Shown here piece by piece: positions 24,084 to 35,875 of a DNA stretch of 64,000 bases. Every line of letters begins with the position of its first letter. The first letter of the stretch is position 1. A program made the translations under genes and the position numbers. This DNA comes from Agriotes lineatus (lineage: Eukaryota; Arthropoda; Insecta; Coleoptera; Elateridae). The notes under the pieces are model-generated. The model was not told where the DNA came from. It searched no databases and was given only the letters and a program-made list of their open reading frames with translations. The DNA is taken from positions 1-64,000 of the forward strand of contig CALNHX010005227.1 of assembly GCA_940337035.1 (NCBI GenBank), written 5' to 3'.

Positions 24084-27000
24084 TGCCATGCCATTGCCAT
24101 GCCATTGCCATGCCATTGCCATGCCATTGCCATGCCATTGCCATGCCATTGCCATGCCATTGCCATGCCATTGCCATGCCATTGCCATGCCATTGCCATG
24201 CCATTGCCATGCCATTGCCATGCCATTGCCATGCCATTGCCATGCCATTGCCATGCCATTGCCATGCCATTGCCATGCCATTGCCATGCCATTGCCATGC
24301 CATTGCCATGCCATTGCCATGCCATTGCCATGCCATTGCCATGCCATTGCCATGCCATTGCCATGCCATTGCCATGCCATTGCCATGCCATTGCCATGCC
24401 ATTGCCATGCCATTGCCATGCCATTGCCATGCCATTGCCATGCCATTGCCATGCCATTGCCATGCCATTGCCATGCCATTGCCATGCCATTGCCATGCCA
24501 TTGCCATGCCATTGCCATGCCATTGCCGTGCCATTGCCGTGCCATTGCCGTGCCATTGCCGTGCCATTGCCATGCCATTGCCATGCCATTGCCATGCCAT
24601 TGCCATGCCATTGCCATGCCATTGCCATGCCATTGCCATGCCATTGCCATGCCATTGCCATGCCATTGCCATGCCATTGCCGTGCCATTGCCATGCCATT
24701 GCCGTGCCATTGCCATGCCATTGCCGTGCCATTGCCATGCCATTGCCGTGCCATTGCCATGCCATTGCCGTGCCATTGCCATGCCATTGCCATGCCATTG
24801 CCATGCCATTGCCATGCCATTGCCATGCCATTGCCATGCCATTGCCATGCCATTGCCATGCCATTGCCATGCCATTGCCATGCCATTGCCATGCCATTGC
24901 CATGCCATTGCCATGCCATTGCCATGCCATTGCCATGCCATTGCCATGCCATTGCCATGCCATTGCCATGCCATTGCCATGCCATTGCCATGCCATTGCC
25001 ATGCCATTGCCATGCCATTGCCATGCCATTGCCATGCCATTGCCATGCCATTGCCATGCCATTGCCATGCCATTGCCATGCCATTGCCATGCCATTGCCA
25101 TGCCATTGCCATGCCATTGCCATGCCATTGCCATGCCATTGCCATGCCATTGCCATGCCATTGCCATGCCATTGCCATGCCATTGCCATGCCATTGCCAT
25201 GCCATTGCCATGCCATTGCCATGCCATTGCCATGCCATTGCCATGCCATTGCCATGCCATTGCCATGCCATTGCCATGCCATTGCCATGCCATTGCCATG
25301 CCATTGCCATGCCATTGCCATGCCATTGCCATGCCATTGCCATGCCATTGCCATGCCATTGCCATGCCATTGCCATGCCATTGCCATGCCATTGCCATGC
25401 CATTGCCATGCCATTGCCATGCCATTGCCATGCCATTGCCATGCCATTGCCATGCCATTGCCATGCCATTGCCATGCCATTGCCATGCCATTGCCATGCC
25501 ATTGCCATGCCATTGCCATGCCATTGCCATGCCATTGCCATGCCATTGCCATGCCATTGCCATGCCATTGCCATGCCATTGCCATGCCATTGCCATGCCA
25601 TTGCCATGCCATTGCCATGCCATTGCCATGCCATTGCCATGCCATTGCCATGCCATTGCCATGCCATTGCCATGCCATTGCCATGCCATTGCCATGCCAT
25701 TGCCATGCCATTGCCATGCCATTGCCATGCCATTGCCATGCCATTGCCATGCCATTGCCATGCCATTGCCATGCCATTGCCATGCCATTGCCATGCCATT
25801 GCCATGCCATTGCCATGCCATTGCCATGCCATTGCCATGCCATTGCCATGCCATTGCCATGCCATTGCCATGCCATTGCCATGCCATTGCCATGCCATTG
25901 CCATGCCATTGCCATGCCATTGCCATGCCATTGCCATGCCATTGCCATGCCATTGCCATGCCATTGCCATGCCATTGCCATGCCATTGCCATGCCATTGC
26001 CATGCCATTGCCATGCCATTGCCATGCCATTGCCATGCCATTGCCATGCCATTGCCATGCCATTGCCATGCCATTGCCATGCCATTGCCATGCCATTGCC
26101 ATGCCATGGCCATGCCATTGCCATGCCATTGCCATGCCATTGCCATGCCATTGCCATGCCATTGCCATGCCATTGCCATGCCATTGCCATGCCATTGCCA
26201 TGCCATTGCCATGCCATTGCCATGCCATTGCCACGCCATTGCCATGCCATTGCCATGCCATTGCCATGCCATTGCCATGCCATTGCCATGCCATTGCCAT
26301 GCCATTGCCATGCCATTGCCATGCCATTGCCATGCCATTGCCATGCCATTGCCATGCCATTGCCATGCCATTGCCATGCCATTGCCATGCCATTGCCATG
26401 CCATTGCCATGCCATTGCCATTCCATTGCCATGCCATTGCCATGCCATTGCCATGCCATTGCCATGCCATTGCCATGCCATTGCCATGCCATTGCCATGC
26501 CATTGCCATGCCATTGCCATGCCATTGCCATGCCATTGCCATGCCATTGCCATGCCATTGCCATGCCATTGCCATGGCATTGCCATGCCATTGCCATGCC
26601 ATTGCCATGCCATTGCCATGCCATTGCCATGCCATTGCCATGCCATTGCCATGCCATTGCCATGCCATTGCCATGCCATTGCCATGCCATTGCCATGCCA
26701 TTGCCATGCCATTGCCATGCCATTGCCATGCCATTGCCATGCCATTGCCATGCCATTGCCATGCCATTGCCATGCCATTGCCATGCCATTGCCATGCCAT
26801 TGCCACATTATTGCCATGCCATTGCCATGCCATTGCCATGCCATTGCCATGCCATTGCCATGCCATTGCCATGCCATTGCCATGCCATTGCCATGCCATT
26901 GCCATGCCATTGCCATGCCATTGCCATGCCATTGCAATGCCATTGCCATGCCATTGCCATGCCATTGCCATGCCATTGCCATGCCATTGCCATGCCATTG

Positions 27001-28096
27001 CCATGCCATTGCCATGCCATTGCCATGCCATTGCCATGCCATTGCCATGCCATTGCCATGCCATTGCCATGCCATTGCCATGCCATTGCCATGCCATTGC
27101 CATGCCATTGCCATGCCATTGCCATGCCATTGCCATGCCATTGCCATGCCATTGCCATGCCATTGCCATGCCATTGCCATGCCATTGCCATGCCATTGCC
27201 ATGCCATTGCCATGCCATTGCCATGCCATTGCCATGCCATTGCCATGCCATTGCCATGCCATTGCCATGCCATTGCCATGCCATTGCCATGCCATTGCCA
27301 TGCCATTGCCATGCCATTGCCATGCCATTGCCATGCCATTGCCATGCCATTGCCATGCCATTGCCATGCCATTGCCATGCCATTGCCATGCCATTGCCAT
27401 GCCATTGCCATGCCATTGCCATGCCATTGCCATGCCATTGCCATGCCATTGCCATGCCATTGCCATGCCATTGCCATGCCATTGCCATGCCATTGCCATG
27501 CCATTGCCATGCCATTGCCATGCCATTGCCATGCCATTGCCATGCCATTGCCATGCCATTGCCATGCCATTGCCATGCCATTGCCATGCCATTGCCATGC
27601 CATTGCCATGCCATTGCCATGCCATTGCCATGCCATTGCCATGCCATTGCCATGCCATTGCCATGCCATTGCCATGCCATTGCCATGCCATTGCCATGCC
27701 ATTGCCATGCCATTGCCATGCCATTGCCATGCCATTGCCATGCCATTGCCATGCCATTGCCATGCCATTGCCATGCCATTGCCATGCCATTGCCATGCCA
27801 TTGCCATGCCATTGCCATGCCATTGCCATGCCAATGCCATGCCATTGCCATGCCATTGCCATGCCATTGCCATGCCATTGCCATGCCATTGCCATGCCAT
27901 TGCCATGCCATTGCCATGCCATTGCCATGCCATTGCCATGCCATTGCCATGCCATTGCCATGCCATTGCCATGCCATTGCCATGCCATTGCCATGCCATT
28001 GCCATGCCATTGCCATGCCATTGCCATGCTATTGCCATGCCATTGCCATGCCATTGCCATGCCATTGCCATGCCATTGCCATGCCATTGTCATGCC
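24068..28096 (+). repeat. 11-bp satellite (U11), array A
   Basis: Tandem array of GCCATGCCATT, 4,029 bp or about 366 units. Most units are identical. Point variants are scattered, for example CCATGGCC near 26,106, CCACGCC near 26,232, CATTCC near 26,420, CCACATTATT at 26,804-26,813, GCAATGCC near 26,936 and CCAATGCC near 27,832. Two clusters of the CCGTGCC variant lie at 24,528-24,563 and 24,682-24,772. Near the right end a GCTATT unit (28,028) and a final ATTGTC unit (28,086-28,091) lead into U21. Because 11 is not divisible by 3, all three plus frames encode the same cyclic peptide HAIAMPLPCHC, and all three minus frames GMAMAWQWHGN. The long open frames here are therefore a by-product of the repeat. 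Confidence 0.97.
24682..24790 (+). repeat. 22-bp alternating dimer within U11 array A
   Basis: GTG-bearing U11 units start at 24,682, 24,704, 24,726, 24,748 and 24,770, exactly 22 bp apart, each separated by one ordinary ATG unit. Upstream at 24,528, 24,539, 24,550 and 24,561 the same variant occurs four times in a row at 11-bp spacing. The alternating run is a small two-monomer HOR. Confidence 0.88.
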
Positions 28097-28607
28097 GCCA
28101 ACATTTGGAGCCATGCCGCCAACATTTCGAGCCATGCCGCCAACATTTCGAGCCATGCCGTCAACATTTCGAGTCATGCCGCCAACATTTGGAGCCATGC
28201 CGCCAACATTTAGAGCCATGCCGCCAAGATTTCGAGCCATGACGCCAACATTTCGAACCATGCCGCCAACATTTCGAGCCATGCCGCCAACATTTAAAGC
28301 CACGCCGCCAAAATTTCAAGCCATGCCGCCAACATTTCGAGCCATGCCGCCAACATTTCGAGCCATGCCGCCAACATTTCGAGCCATGCCGTCAACATTT
28401 CGAGTCATGCCGCCAACATTTCGTGCCACGCCGCCAACATTTTGAGCCATGCCGCCAACATTTCGAGCCATGCCGCCAACATTTCCAGCCATGCCGCCAA
28501 CATTTCGAGCCATGTCGCCAACATTTCGAGCCATGCCGCCAACATTTCGAGCTATGCCGCCAAAATTTCGAGCCATGCCGACAACATTTCGAGCCAGCCT
28601 CCAACAT

Positions 28608-29530
28608 TTTGAGCCATGCCGCCAACATTTCGGGCCATGCCGCCAACATTTCGAGCCATGCCGCCATCATTTCGAGCCATTCCGCCAACATTTCGAGTCA
28701 TGCCGCCAACATTTCGAGCTATGCCACCAACATTTCGAGCCATGCCGCCAACATTTCTAGCCATGCCGCCAACATTTCGAGCCATGCCGCCAACATTTCG
28801 TGCTATGCCGCCAACACTTCGAGCCATGCCGCCAAGATTTTGAGTCATGCCGCCATTTCGAGCCATGCCGGCAACATTTCGAGCCATGCCGCCAACATTT
28901 CGAGCAATGCCGCCAACATTTCCAGCCATGCCGCCAACATTTCGAGCCATGCCGCCAACATTTCGAGCCATGCCGCCAACATTTCGAAAAAAACCGCCAA
29001 CATTTCGAGCCATGCCGCCAACATTTCGAGCCATGTCGCCAACATTTTGAGCCACGCCGCCAACATTTGGAGCCACGCCGCCAACGTTTCGAGCCATCCC
29101 GCCAACATTTCGAGCCATGCCGCCAACATTTCGAACCATGCCGCCAACATTTCTAGCCATGCCGCCAACATTTCTAGCCTTTTGTCAACACTTTGAGCCA
29201 TGCCGCCAACATTTCGAACCATGCCGCCAACATTTCCAGCCATGCCGCAAATATTTCGAGCCATGCCGCCAACATTTCAAGCCACGCCGCCAACATTTCG
29301 AGCCATGCCGCCAACATTTCGAACCATGCCGACAATATTTCGAGCCACGCAGCAACATTTCAAGCCATGCCGCCAACATCTCGAGCCATGCCGCCAACAT
29401 TTCGCGCCATGCCGCCAACATTTCTAGCAATGCCGCCAACATTTCGAGCCACGCCGCCAACATTTAGAACCATGCCGCCAACAGTTCGAGCCATGCCGCC
29501 AACATTCCGAGCCATGTCGCCAACACTTTG
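28608..29530 (+). repeat. 1.04-kb-spaced duplication in R1, copy 1
   Basis: The series TTTCGGGCC, GAGTCATG plus 18-bp short unit, A7 unit (28,987), TTGGAGCC, CGTTTCG, CATCCC, TTTCTAG, GTCAACACTTTG, ACAGTTCG is repeated at 29,652-30,554. Offset is 1,044 bp at the A7 unit and 1,024 bp at ACAGTTCG, so the copies differ by a net monomer. This copy has an unusual CCTTTTGTCAACAC unit near 29,180. Confidence 0.8.
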
Positions 29531-29651
29531 AGCCATGCCGCCAACATTTCGAGCCATGCCGCCAACATTTCGAGCCATGCCGCCAACATTTGGAGCTATG
29601 CCGCCTAAATTTCGAGCCATACCGCCAACATTTCGAGCCATGCCGCCAACA

Positions 29652-30554
29652 TTCTGAGCCATGCCGCCAACATTTCGGGCCATGCCGCCAACATTTCGAG
29701 CCATGCCGCCATCATTTCGAGCCATTCCGCCAACATTTCGAGTCATGCCGCCATCATTTCGAGCTATGCCACCAACATTTCGAGCCATGCCGCCAACATT
29801 TCGAGCCATGCCGCCAACATTTCGAGCCATGCCGCCAACATTTCGTGCTATGCCGCCAACACTTCGAGCCATGCCGCCAAGATTTTGAGTCATGCCGCCA
29901 TTTCGAGCATGCCGGCAACATTTCGAGCCATGCCGCCAACATTTCGAGCAATGCCGCCAACATTTCCAGCCATGCCGCCAACATTTCGAGCCATGCCGCC
30001 AACATTTCGAGCCATGCCGCCAACATTTCGAAAAAAACCGCCAACATTTCGAGCCATGCCGCCAACATTTCGAGCCATGTCGCCAACATTTTGAGCCACG
30101 CCGCCAACATTTGGAGCCACGCCGCCAACGTTTCGAGCCATCCCGCCAACATTTCGAGCCATGCCGCCAACATTTCGAACCATGCCGCCAACATTTCTAG
30201 CCATGCCGCCAACATTTCTAGCCATGCCGTCAACACTTTGAGCCATGCCGCCAACATTTCGAACCATGCCGCAAATATTTCGAGCCATGCCGCCAACATT
30301 TCGAGCCACGCCGCCAACATTTCGAGCCATGCCGCCAACATTTCGAGCCATGCCGGCAATATTTCGAGCCACGCAGCAACATTTCGAGCCATGCCGCCAA
30401 CATCTCGAGCCATGCCGCCAACATTTCGAGCCATGCCGCCAACATTTCTAGCAATGCCGCCAACATTTCGAGCCACGCCGCCAACATTTAGAACAATGCC
30501 GCCAACAGTTCGAGCCATGCCGCCAACATTCCGAGCCATGTCGCCAACACTTTG
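29652..30554 (+). repeat. 1.04-kb-spaced duplication in R1, copy 2 (HOR-C half)
   Basis: Partner of 28,608-29,530. From the A7 unit (30,031-30,037) to GTCAACACTTTG (30,229-30,240) the variants follow the same order, at almost the same spacing, as the inverse of 6,635-6,845 in the left arm: ATGTCG, TTGGAGCC, CGTTTCG, CATCCC, GAACC, two TTTCTAG units, then GTCAAC. Confidence 0.83.
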
Positions 30555-31164
30555 AGCCATGCCGCCAACATTTCGAGCCATGCTGCGAACATTTCGAGCT
30601 ATGCCGCCAACATTTCGAGCCATGCCGCAAACATTTCGAGCTATGCCGCCAACATTTCGAGCCATGCCGCCCACATTTCGAGCCATGCCGCCAACATTTC
30701 GAACCATGCCGCCAACATTTCGAGCCATGCCGCCAATATTTCGAGCCATGCCGCCAACATTTCGAGCCACGCCGCCAACATTTCGAGCCATGCCGCCAAC
30801 ATTTCGAGCCATGCCGCCAACATTTCTAGCAATGCCGCCAACATTTCGAGCCATGCCGCCAGCATTTCGGGCTATGCCGCCAACATTTCGAGCTATGCCG
30901 CCAACATTTCGAGCTATGACGCCAACATTTCGAGCCATGCCGCCAACATTTCGAGCCGTGCCGCCAACATTTTGAGAAATGCCGCCAAAATTTCGAGCCA
31001 TGCCGCCAACATTTTGAGCCATGCCGCCATCATTTCGAGCCATGCCGCCAACATTTCGAGCTATGCCGCCAACACTTCGAGCCATGCCGCCAACATTTCG
31101 AGTCATGCCGCCAACATTTCGAGCCATGCCGCTAACACCTCGAGCCATGCCGCCAACACTTCGA

Positions 31165-34100
31165 GCCATTGCCATGCCATTGCCATGCCATTGCCATGCC
31201 ATTGCCATGCCATTGCCATGCCATTGCCATGCCATTGCCATGCCATTGCCATGCCATTGCCATGCCATTGCCATGCCATTGCCATGCCATTGCCATGCCA
31301 TTGCCATGCCATTGCCATGCCATTGCCATGCCATTGCCATGCCATTGCCATGCCATTGCCATGCCATTGCCATGCCATTGCCATGCCATTGCCATGCCAT
31401 TGCCATGCCATTGCCATGCCATTGCCATGCCATTGCCATGCCATTGCCATGCCATTGCCATGCCATTGCCATGCCATTGCCATGCCATTGCCATGCCATT
31501 GCCATGCCATTGCCATGCCATTGCCATGCCATTGCCATGCCATTGCCATGCCATTGCCATGCCATTGCCATGCCATTGCCATGCCATTGCCATGCCATTG
31601 CCATGCCATTGCCATGCCATTGCCATGCCATTGCCATGCCATTGCCATGCCATTGCCATGCCATTGCCATGCCATTGCCATGCCATTGCCATGCCATTGC
31701 CATGCCATTGCCATGCCATTGCCATGCCATTGCCATGCCATTGCCATGCCATTGCCATGCCATTGCCATGCCATTGCCATGCCATTGCCATGCCATTGCC
31801 ATGCCATTGCCATGCCATTGCCATGCCATTGCCATGCCATTGCCATGCCATTGCCATGCCATTGCCATGCCATTGCCATGCCATTGCCATGCCATTGCCA
31901 TGCCATTCCCATGCCATTGCCATGCCATTGCCATGCCATTGCCATGCCATTGCCATGCCATTGCCATGCCATTGCCATGCCATTGCCATGCCATTGCCAT
32001 GCCATTGCCATGCCATTGCCATGCCATTGCCATGCCATTGCCATGCCATTGCCATGCCATTGCCATGCCATTGCCATGCCATTGCCATGCCATGCCATTG
32101 CCATGCCATGCCATTGCCATGCCATTGCCATGCCATTGCCATGCCATTGCCATGCCATTGCCATGCCATTGCCATGCCATTGCCATGCCATTGCCATGCC
32201 ATTGCCATGCCATTGCCATGTCATTGCCATGCCATTGCCATGCCATTGCCATGCCATTGCCATGCCATTGCCATGCCATTGCCATGCCATTGCCATGCCA
32301 TTGCCATGCCATTGCCATGCCATTGCCATGCCATTGCCATGCCATTGCCAAGCCATTGCCACGCCATTGCCACATTATTGCCACGCCATTGCCACGCCAT
32401 TGCCACGCCAATGCCACGCCATTGCCACGCCATTGCCGAGCCATTGCCCTGCCATTGCCGTGCCATTGCCGTGCCATTGCCGTGCCATTGCCGTGCCATT
32501 GCCGTGCCATTGCCGTGCCATTGCCTTGCCATTGCCTTGACATTGCCATGCCATTGCCATGCCATTGCCATGCCATTGCCATGCCTTTGCCATGCCATTG
32601 CCATGCCATTGCCATGCAATTGCCATGCCATTGCCATGCCATTGCCATGCCATTGCCATGCCATTGCCATGCCATTGCCATGCCATTGCCATGCCATTGC
32701 CATGCCATTGCCATGCCATTGCCATGCCATTGCCATGCCATTGCCATGCCATTGCCATGCCATTGCCATGCCATTGCCATGCCATTGCCATGCCATTGCC
32801 ATGCCATTGCCATGCCATTGCCATGCCATTGCCATGCCATTGCCATGCCATTGCCATGCCATTGCCATGCCATTGCCATGCCATTGCCATGCCATTGCCA
32901 TGCCATTGCCATGCCATTGCCATGCCATTGCCATGCCATTGCCATGCCATTGCCATGCCATTGCCATGCCATTGCCATGCCATTGCCATGCCATTGCCAT
33001 GCCATTGCCATGCCATTGCCATGCCATTGCCATGCCATTGCCATGCCATTGCCATGCCATTGCCATGCCATTGCCATGCCATTGCCATGCCATTGCCATG
33101 CCATTGCCATGCCATTGCCATGCCATTGCCATGCCATTGCCATGCCATTGCCATGCCATTGCCATGCCATTGCCATGCCATTGCCATGCCATTGCCATGC
33201 CATTGCCATGCCATTGCCATGCCATTGCCATGCCATTGCCATGCCATTGCCATGCCATTGCCATGCCATTGCCATGCCATTGCCATGCCATTGCCATGCC
33301 ATTGCCATGCCATTGCCATGCCATTGCCATGCCATTGCCATGCCATTGCCATGCCATTGCCATGCCATTGCCATGCCATTGCCATGCCATTGCCATGCCA
33401 TTGCCATGCCATTGCCATGCCATTGCCATGCCATTGCCATGCCATTGCCATGCCATTGCCATGCCATTGCCATGCCATTGCCATGCCATTGCCATGCCAT
33501 TGCCATGCCATTGCCATGCCATTGCCATGCCATTGCCATGCCATTGCCATGCCATTGCCATGCCATTGCCATGCCATTGCCATGCCATTGCCATGCCATT
33601 GCCATGCCATTGCCATGCCATTGCCATGCCATTGCCATGCCATTGCCATGCCATTGCCATGCCATTGCCATGCCATTGCCATGCCATTGCCATGCCATTG
33701 CCATGCCATTGCCATGCCATTGCCATGCCATTGCCATGCCATTGCCATGCCATTGCCATGCCATTGCCATGCCATTGCCATGCCATTGCCATGCCATTGC
33801 CATGCCATTGCCATGCCATTGCCATGCCATTGCCATGCCATTGCCATGCCATTGCCATGCCATTGCCATGCCATTGCCATGCCATTGCCATGCCATTGCC
33901 ATGCCATTGCCATGCCATTGCCATGCCATTGCCATGCCATTGCCATGCCATTGCCATGCCATTGCCATGCCATTGCCATGCCATTGCCATGCCATTGCCA
34001 TGCCATTGCCATGCCATTGCCATGCCATTGCCATGCCATTGCCATGCCATTGCCATGCCATTGCCATGCCATTGCCATGCCATTGCCATGCCATTGCCAT

Positions 34101-34455
34101 GCCATTGCCATGCCATTGCCATGCCATTGCCATGCCATTGCCATGCCATTGCCATGCCATTGCCATGCCATTGCCATGCCATTGCCATGCCATTGCCATG
34201 CCATTGCCATGCCATTGCCATGCCATTGCCATGCCATTGCCATGCCATTGCCATGCCATTGCCATGCCATTGCCATGCCATTGCCATGCCATTGCCATGC
34301 CATTGCCATGCCATTGCCATGCCATTGCCATGCCATTGCAATGCCATTGCCATGCCATTGCCATTCCATTGCCATGCCATTGCCATGCTATTGCCATGCC
34401 ATTGCCATGCCATTGCCATGCCATTGCCATGCCATTGCCATGCCATTGTCATGCC
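31165..34455 (+). repeat. 11-bp satellite (U11), array B
   Basis: 3,291 bp, about 299 units of GCCATGCCATT in the same polarity as arrays A and C. The left edge joins U21 as AACACTTCGAGCCATTGCC and the right edge as ATTGTCATGCCGCC. Irregular units lie near 32,090-32,110, where ATTGCC is missing twice (5-bp ATGCC in place of 11 bp). A block of diverged units lies at 32,348-32,545. Near the right end the sequence GCAATGCC, CATTCC, GCTATT, ATTGTC is shared with array C. No stop codon occurs in the consensus in any frame. Confidence 0.97.
32348..32545 (+). repeat. Diverged U11 block in array B
   Basis: Consecutive units replace the ATG of GCCATGCC in this order: AAG, ACG, a CACATTATT unit, several ACG, GAG, CTG, six GTG, two CTT, then back to ATG. 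One unit ends CCAATG. The order is nearly repeated in array C at 37,428-37,600. The ACG and GTG units introduce CpG into an otherwise CpG-free array. Confidence 0.9.
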
Positions 34456-35875
34456 GCCAACATTTGGAGCCATGCCGCCAACATTTGGAGCCATGCCGCC
34501 AACATTTCGAGCCATGCCGCCAACATTTCGAGCCATGCCGTCAACATTTCGAGTCATGCCGCCAACATTTGGAGCCATGCCGCCAACATTTAGAGCCATG
34601 CCGCCAAGATTTCGAGCCATGACGCCAACATTTCGAGCCATGCCGCCAACATTTCGAGCCATGCCGCCAACATTTAAAGCCACGCCGCCAAAATTTCAAG
34701 CCATGCCGCCAACATTTCGAGCCATGCCGCCAATATATCCAGCTATGCCGCCAACATTCCGAGCCATGCCGCCAACATTTCGATCCATGCCGTCAACATT
34801 TCGAGAAATGCCGCCAACATTTCCAGCTATGCCGCCAACATTTCGAGCCATGCCGCCAACATTTCGAGCCACGCCGAAAACATTTCGAGCCATGCCGCCA
34901 ACATTTCGAGCCATGCCGCCAACATTTCGAGCCATGCCGCCAACATTTCTAGCAATGCCGCCAACATTTCGAGCCATGCCGCCAGCATTTCGGGCTATGC
35001 CGCCAACATTTCGAGCTATGCCGCCAACATTTCGAGCTATGACGCCAACATTTCGAGCCATGCCGCCAACATTTCGAGCCGTGCCGCCAACATTTTGAGA
35101 AATGCCGCCAAAATTTCGAGCCATGCCGCCAACATTTTGAGCCATGCCGCCATCATTTCGAGCCATGCCGCCAACATTTCGAGCCATGCCGCCAACATTT
35201 CGAGCCATGCCGTCAACATTTCGAGTCATGCCGCCAACATTTCGAGCCATGCCGCCAACATTTAAAGCCACGCCGCCAAAATTTCAAGCCATGCCGCCAA
35301 CATTTCGAGCCATGCCGCCAATATATCCAGCTATGCCGCCAACATTCCGAGCCATGCCGCCAACATTTCGATCCATGCCGTCAACATTTCGAGAAATGCC
35401 GCCAACATTTCCAGCTATGCCGCCAACATTTCGAGCCATGCCGCCAACATTTCGAGCCACGCCGAAAACATTTCGAGCCATGCCGCCAACATTTCGAGCC
35501 ATGCCGCCAACATTTCGAGCCATGCCGCCAACATTTCTAGCAATGCCGCCAACATTTCGAGCCATGCCGCCAGCATTTCGGGCTATGCCGCCAACATTTC
35601 GAGCTATGCCGCCAACATTTCGAGCTATGACGCCAACATTTCGAGCCATGCCGCCAACATTTCGAGCCGTGCCGCCAACATTTTGAGAAATGCCGCCAAA
35701 ATTTCGAGCCATGCCGCCAACATTTTGAGCCATGCCGCCATCATTTCGAGCCATGCCGCCAACATTTCGAGCTATGCCGCCAACACTTCGAGCCATGCCG
35801 CCAACATTTCGAGTCATGCCGCCAACATTTCGAGCCATGCCGCTAACACCTCGAGCCATGCCGCCAACACTTCGA
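34456..35875 (+). repeat. U21 array R2 between U11 arrays B and C
   Basis: 1,420 bp of plus-polarity U21, about 68 units. The left part (34,456 to about 34,920) is repeated to the right of array C at an offset of 5,157 bp. The right part (35,491-35,875) equals 30,780-31,164. Internally, 34,671-35,150 is duplicated at 35,259-35,738 with an offset of exactly 588 bp (28 monomers), marked by TTTAAAGCC, AATATATCC, CGATCC, GAGAAATG and CCGAAAAC units. R2 is thus a mosaic of array-flanking segments. Confidence 0.93.

Larger units (their letters stand above)
28097..31164 (+). repeat. U21 array R1 between U11 arrays A and B, plus polarity
   Basis: About 146 U21 units on the plus strand. The first units after array A carry TTGGAGCC, GTCAAC and GAGTCATG variants, and the same series follows arrays B and C. 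A block of about 900 bp is duplicated inside (28,608-29,530 and 29,652-30,554). The A7 homopolymer unit occurs at 28,987-28,993 and 30,031-30,037. The last 385 bp or so (30,780-31,164) is repeated before array C at an offset of 4,711 bp. No gene was seen. Confidence 0.95.

Noticed and set aside
23724..28445. Very long open reading frames (up to about 1,570 codons) in all six frames across the U11 arrays
   Set aside because: The 11-bp unit has no stop in any frame, so length is guaranteed by the repeat. There is no signal of a start context, splice structure, codon preference or frame protection, and frames on both strands overlap fully.
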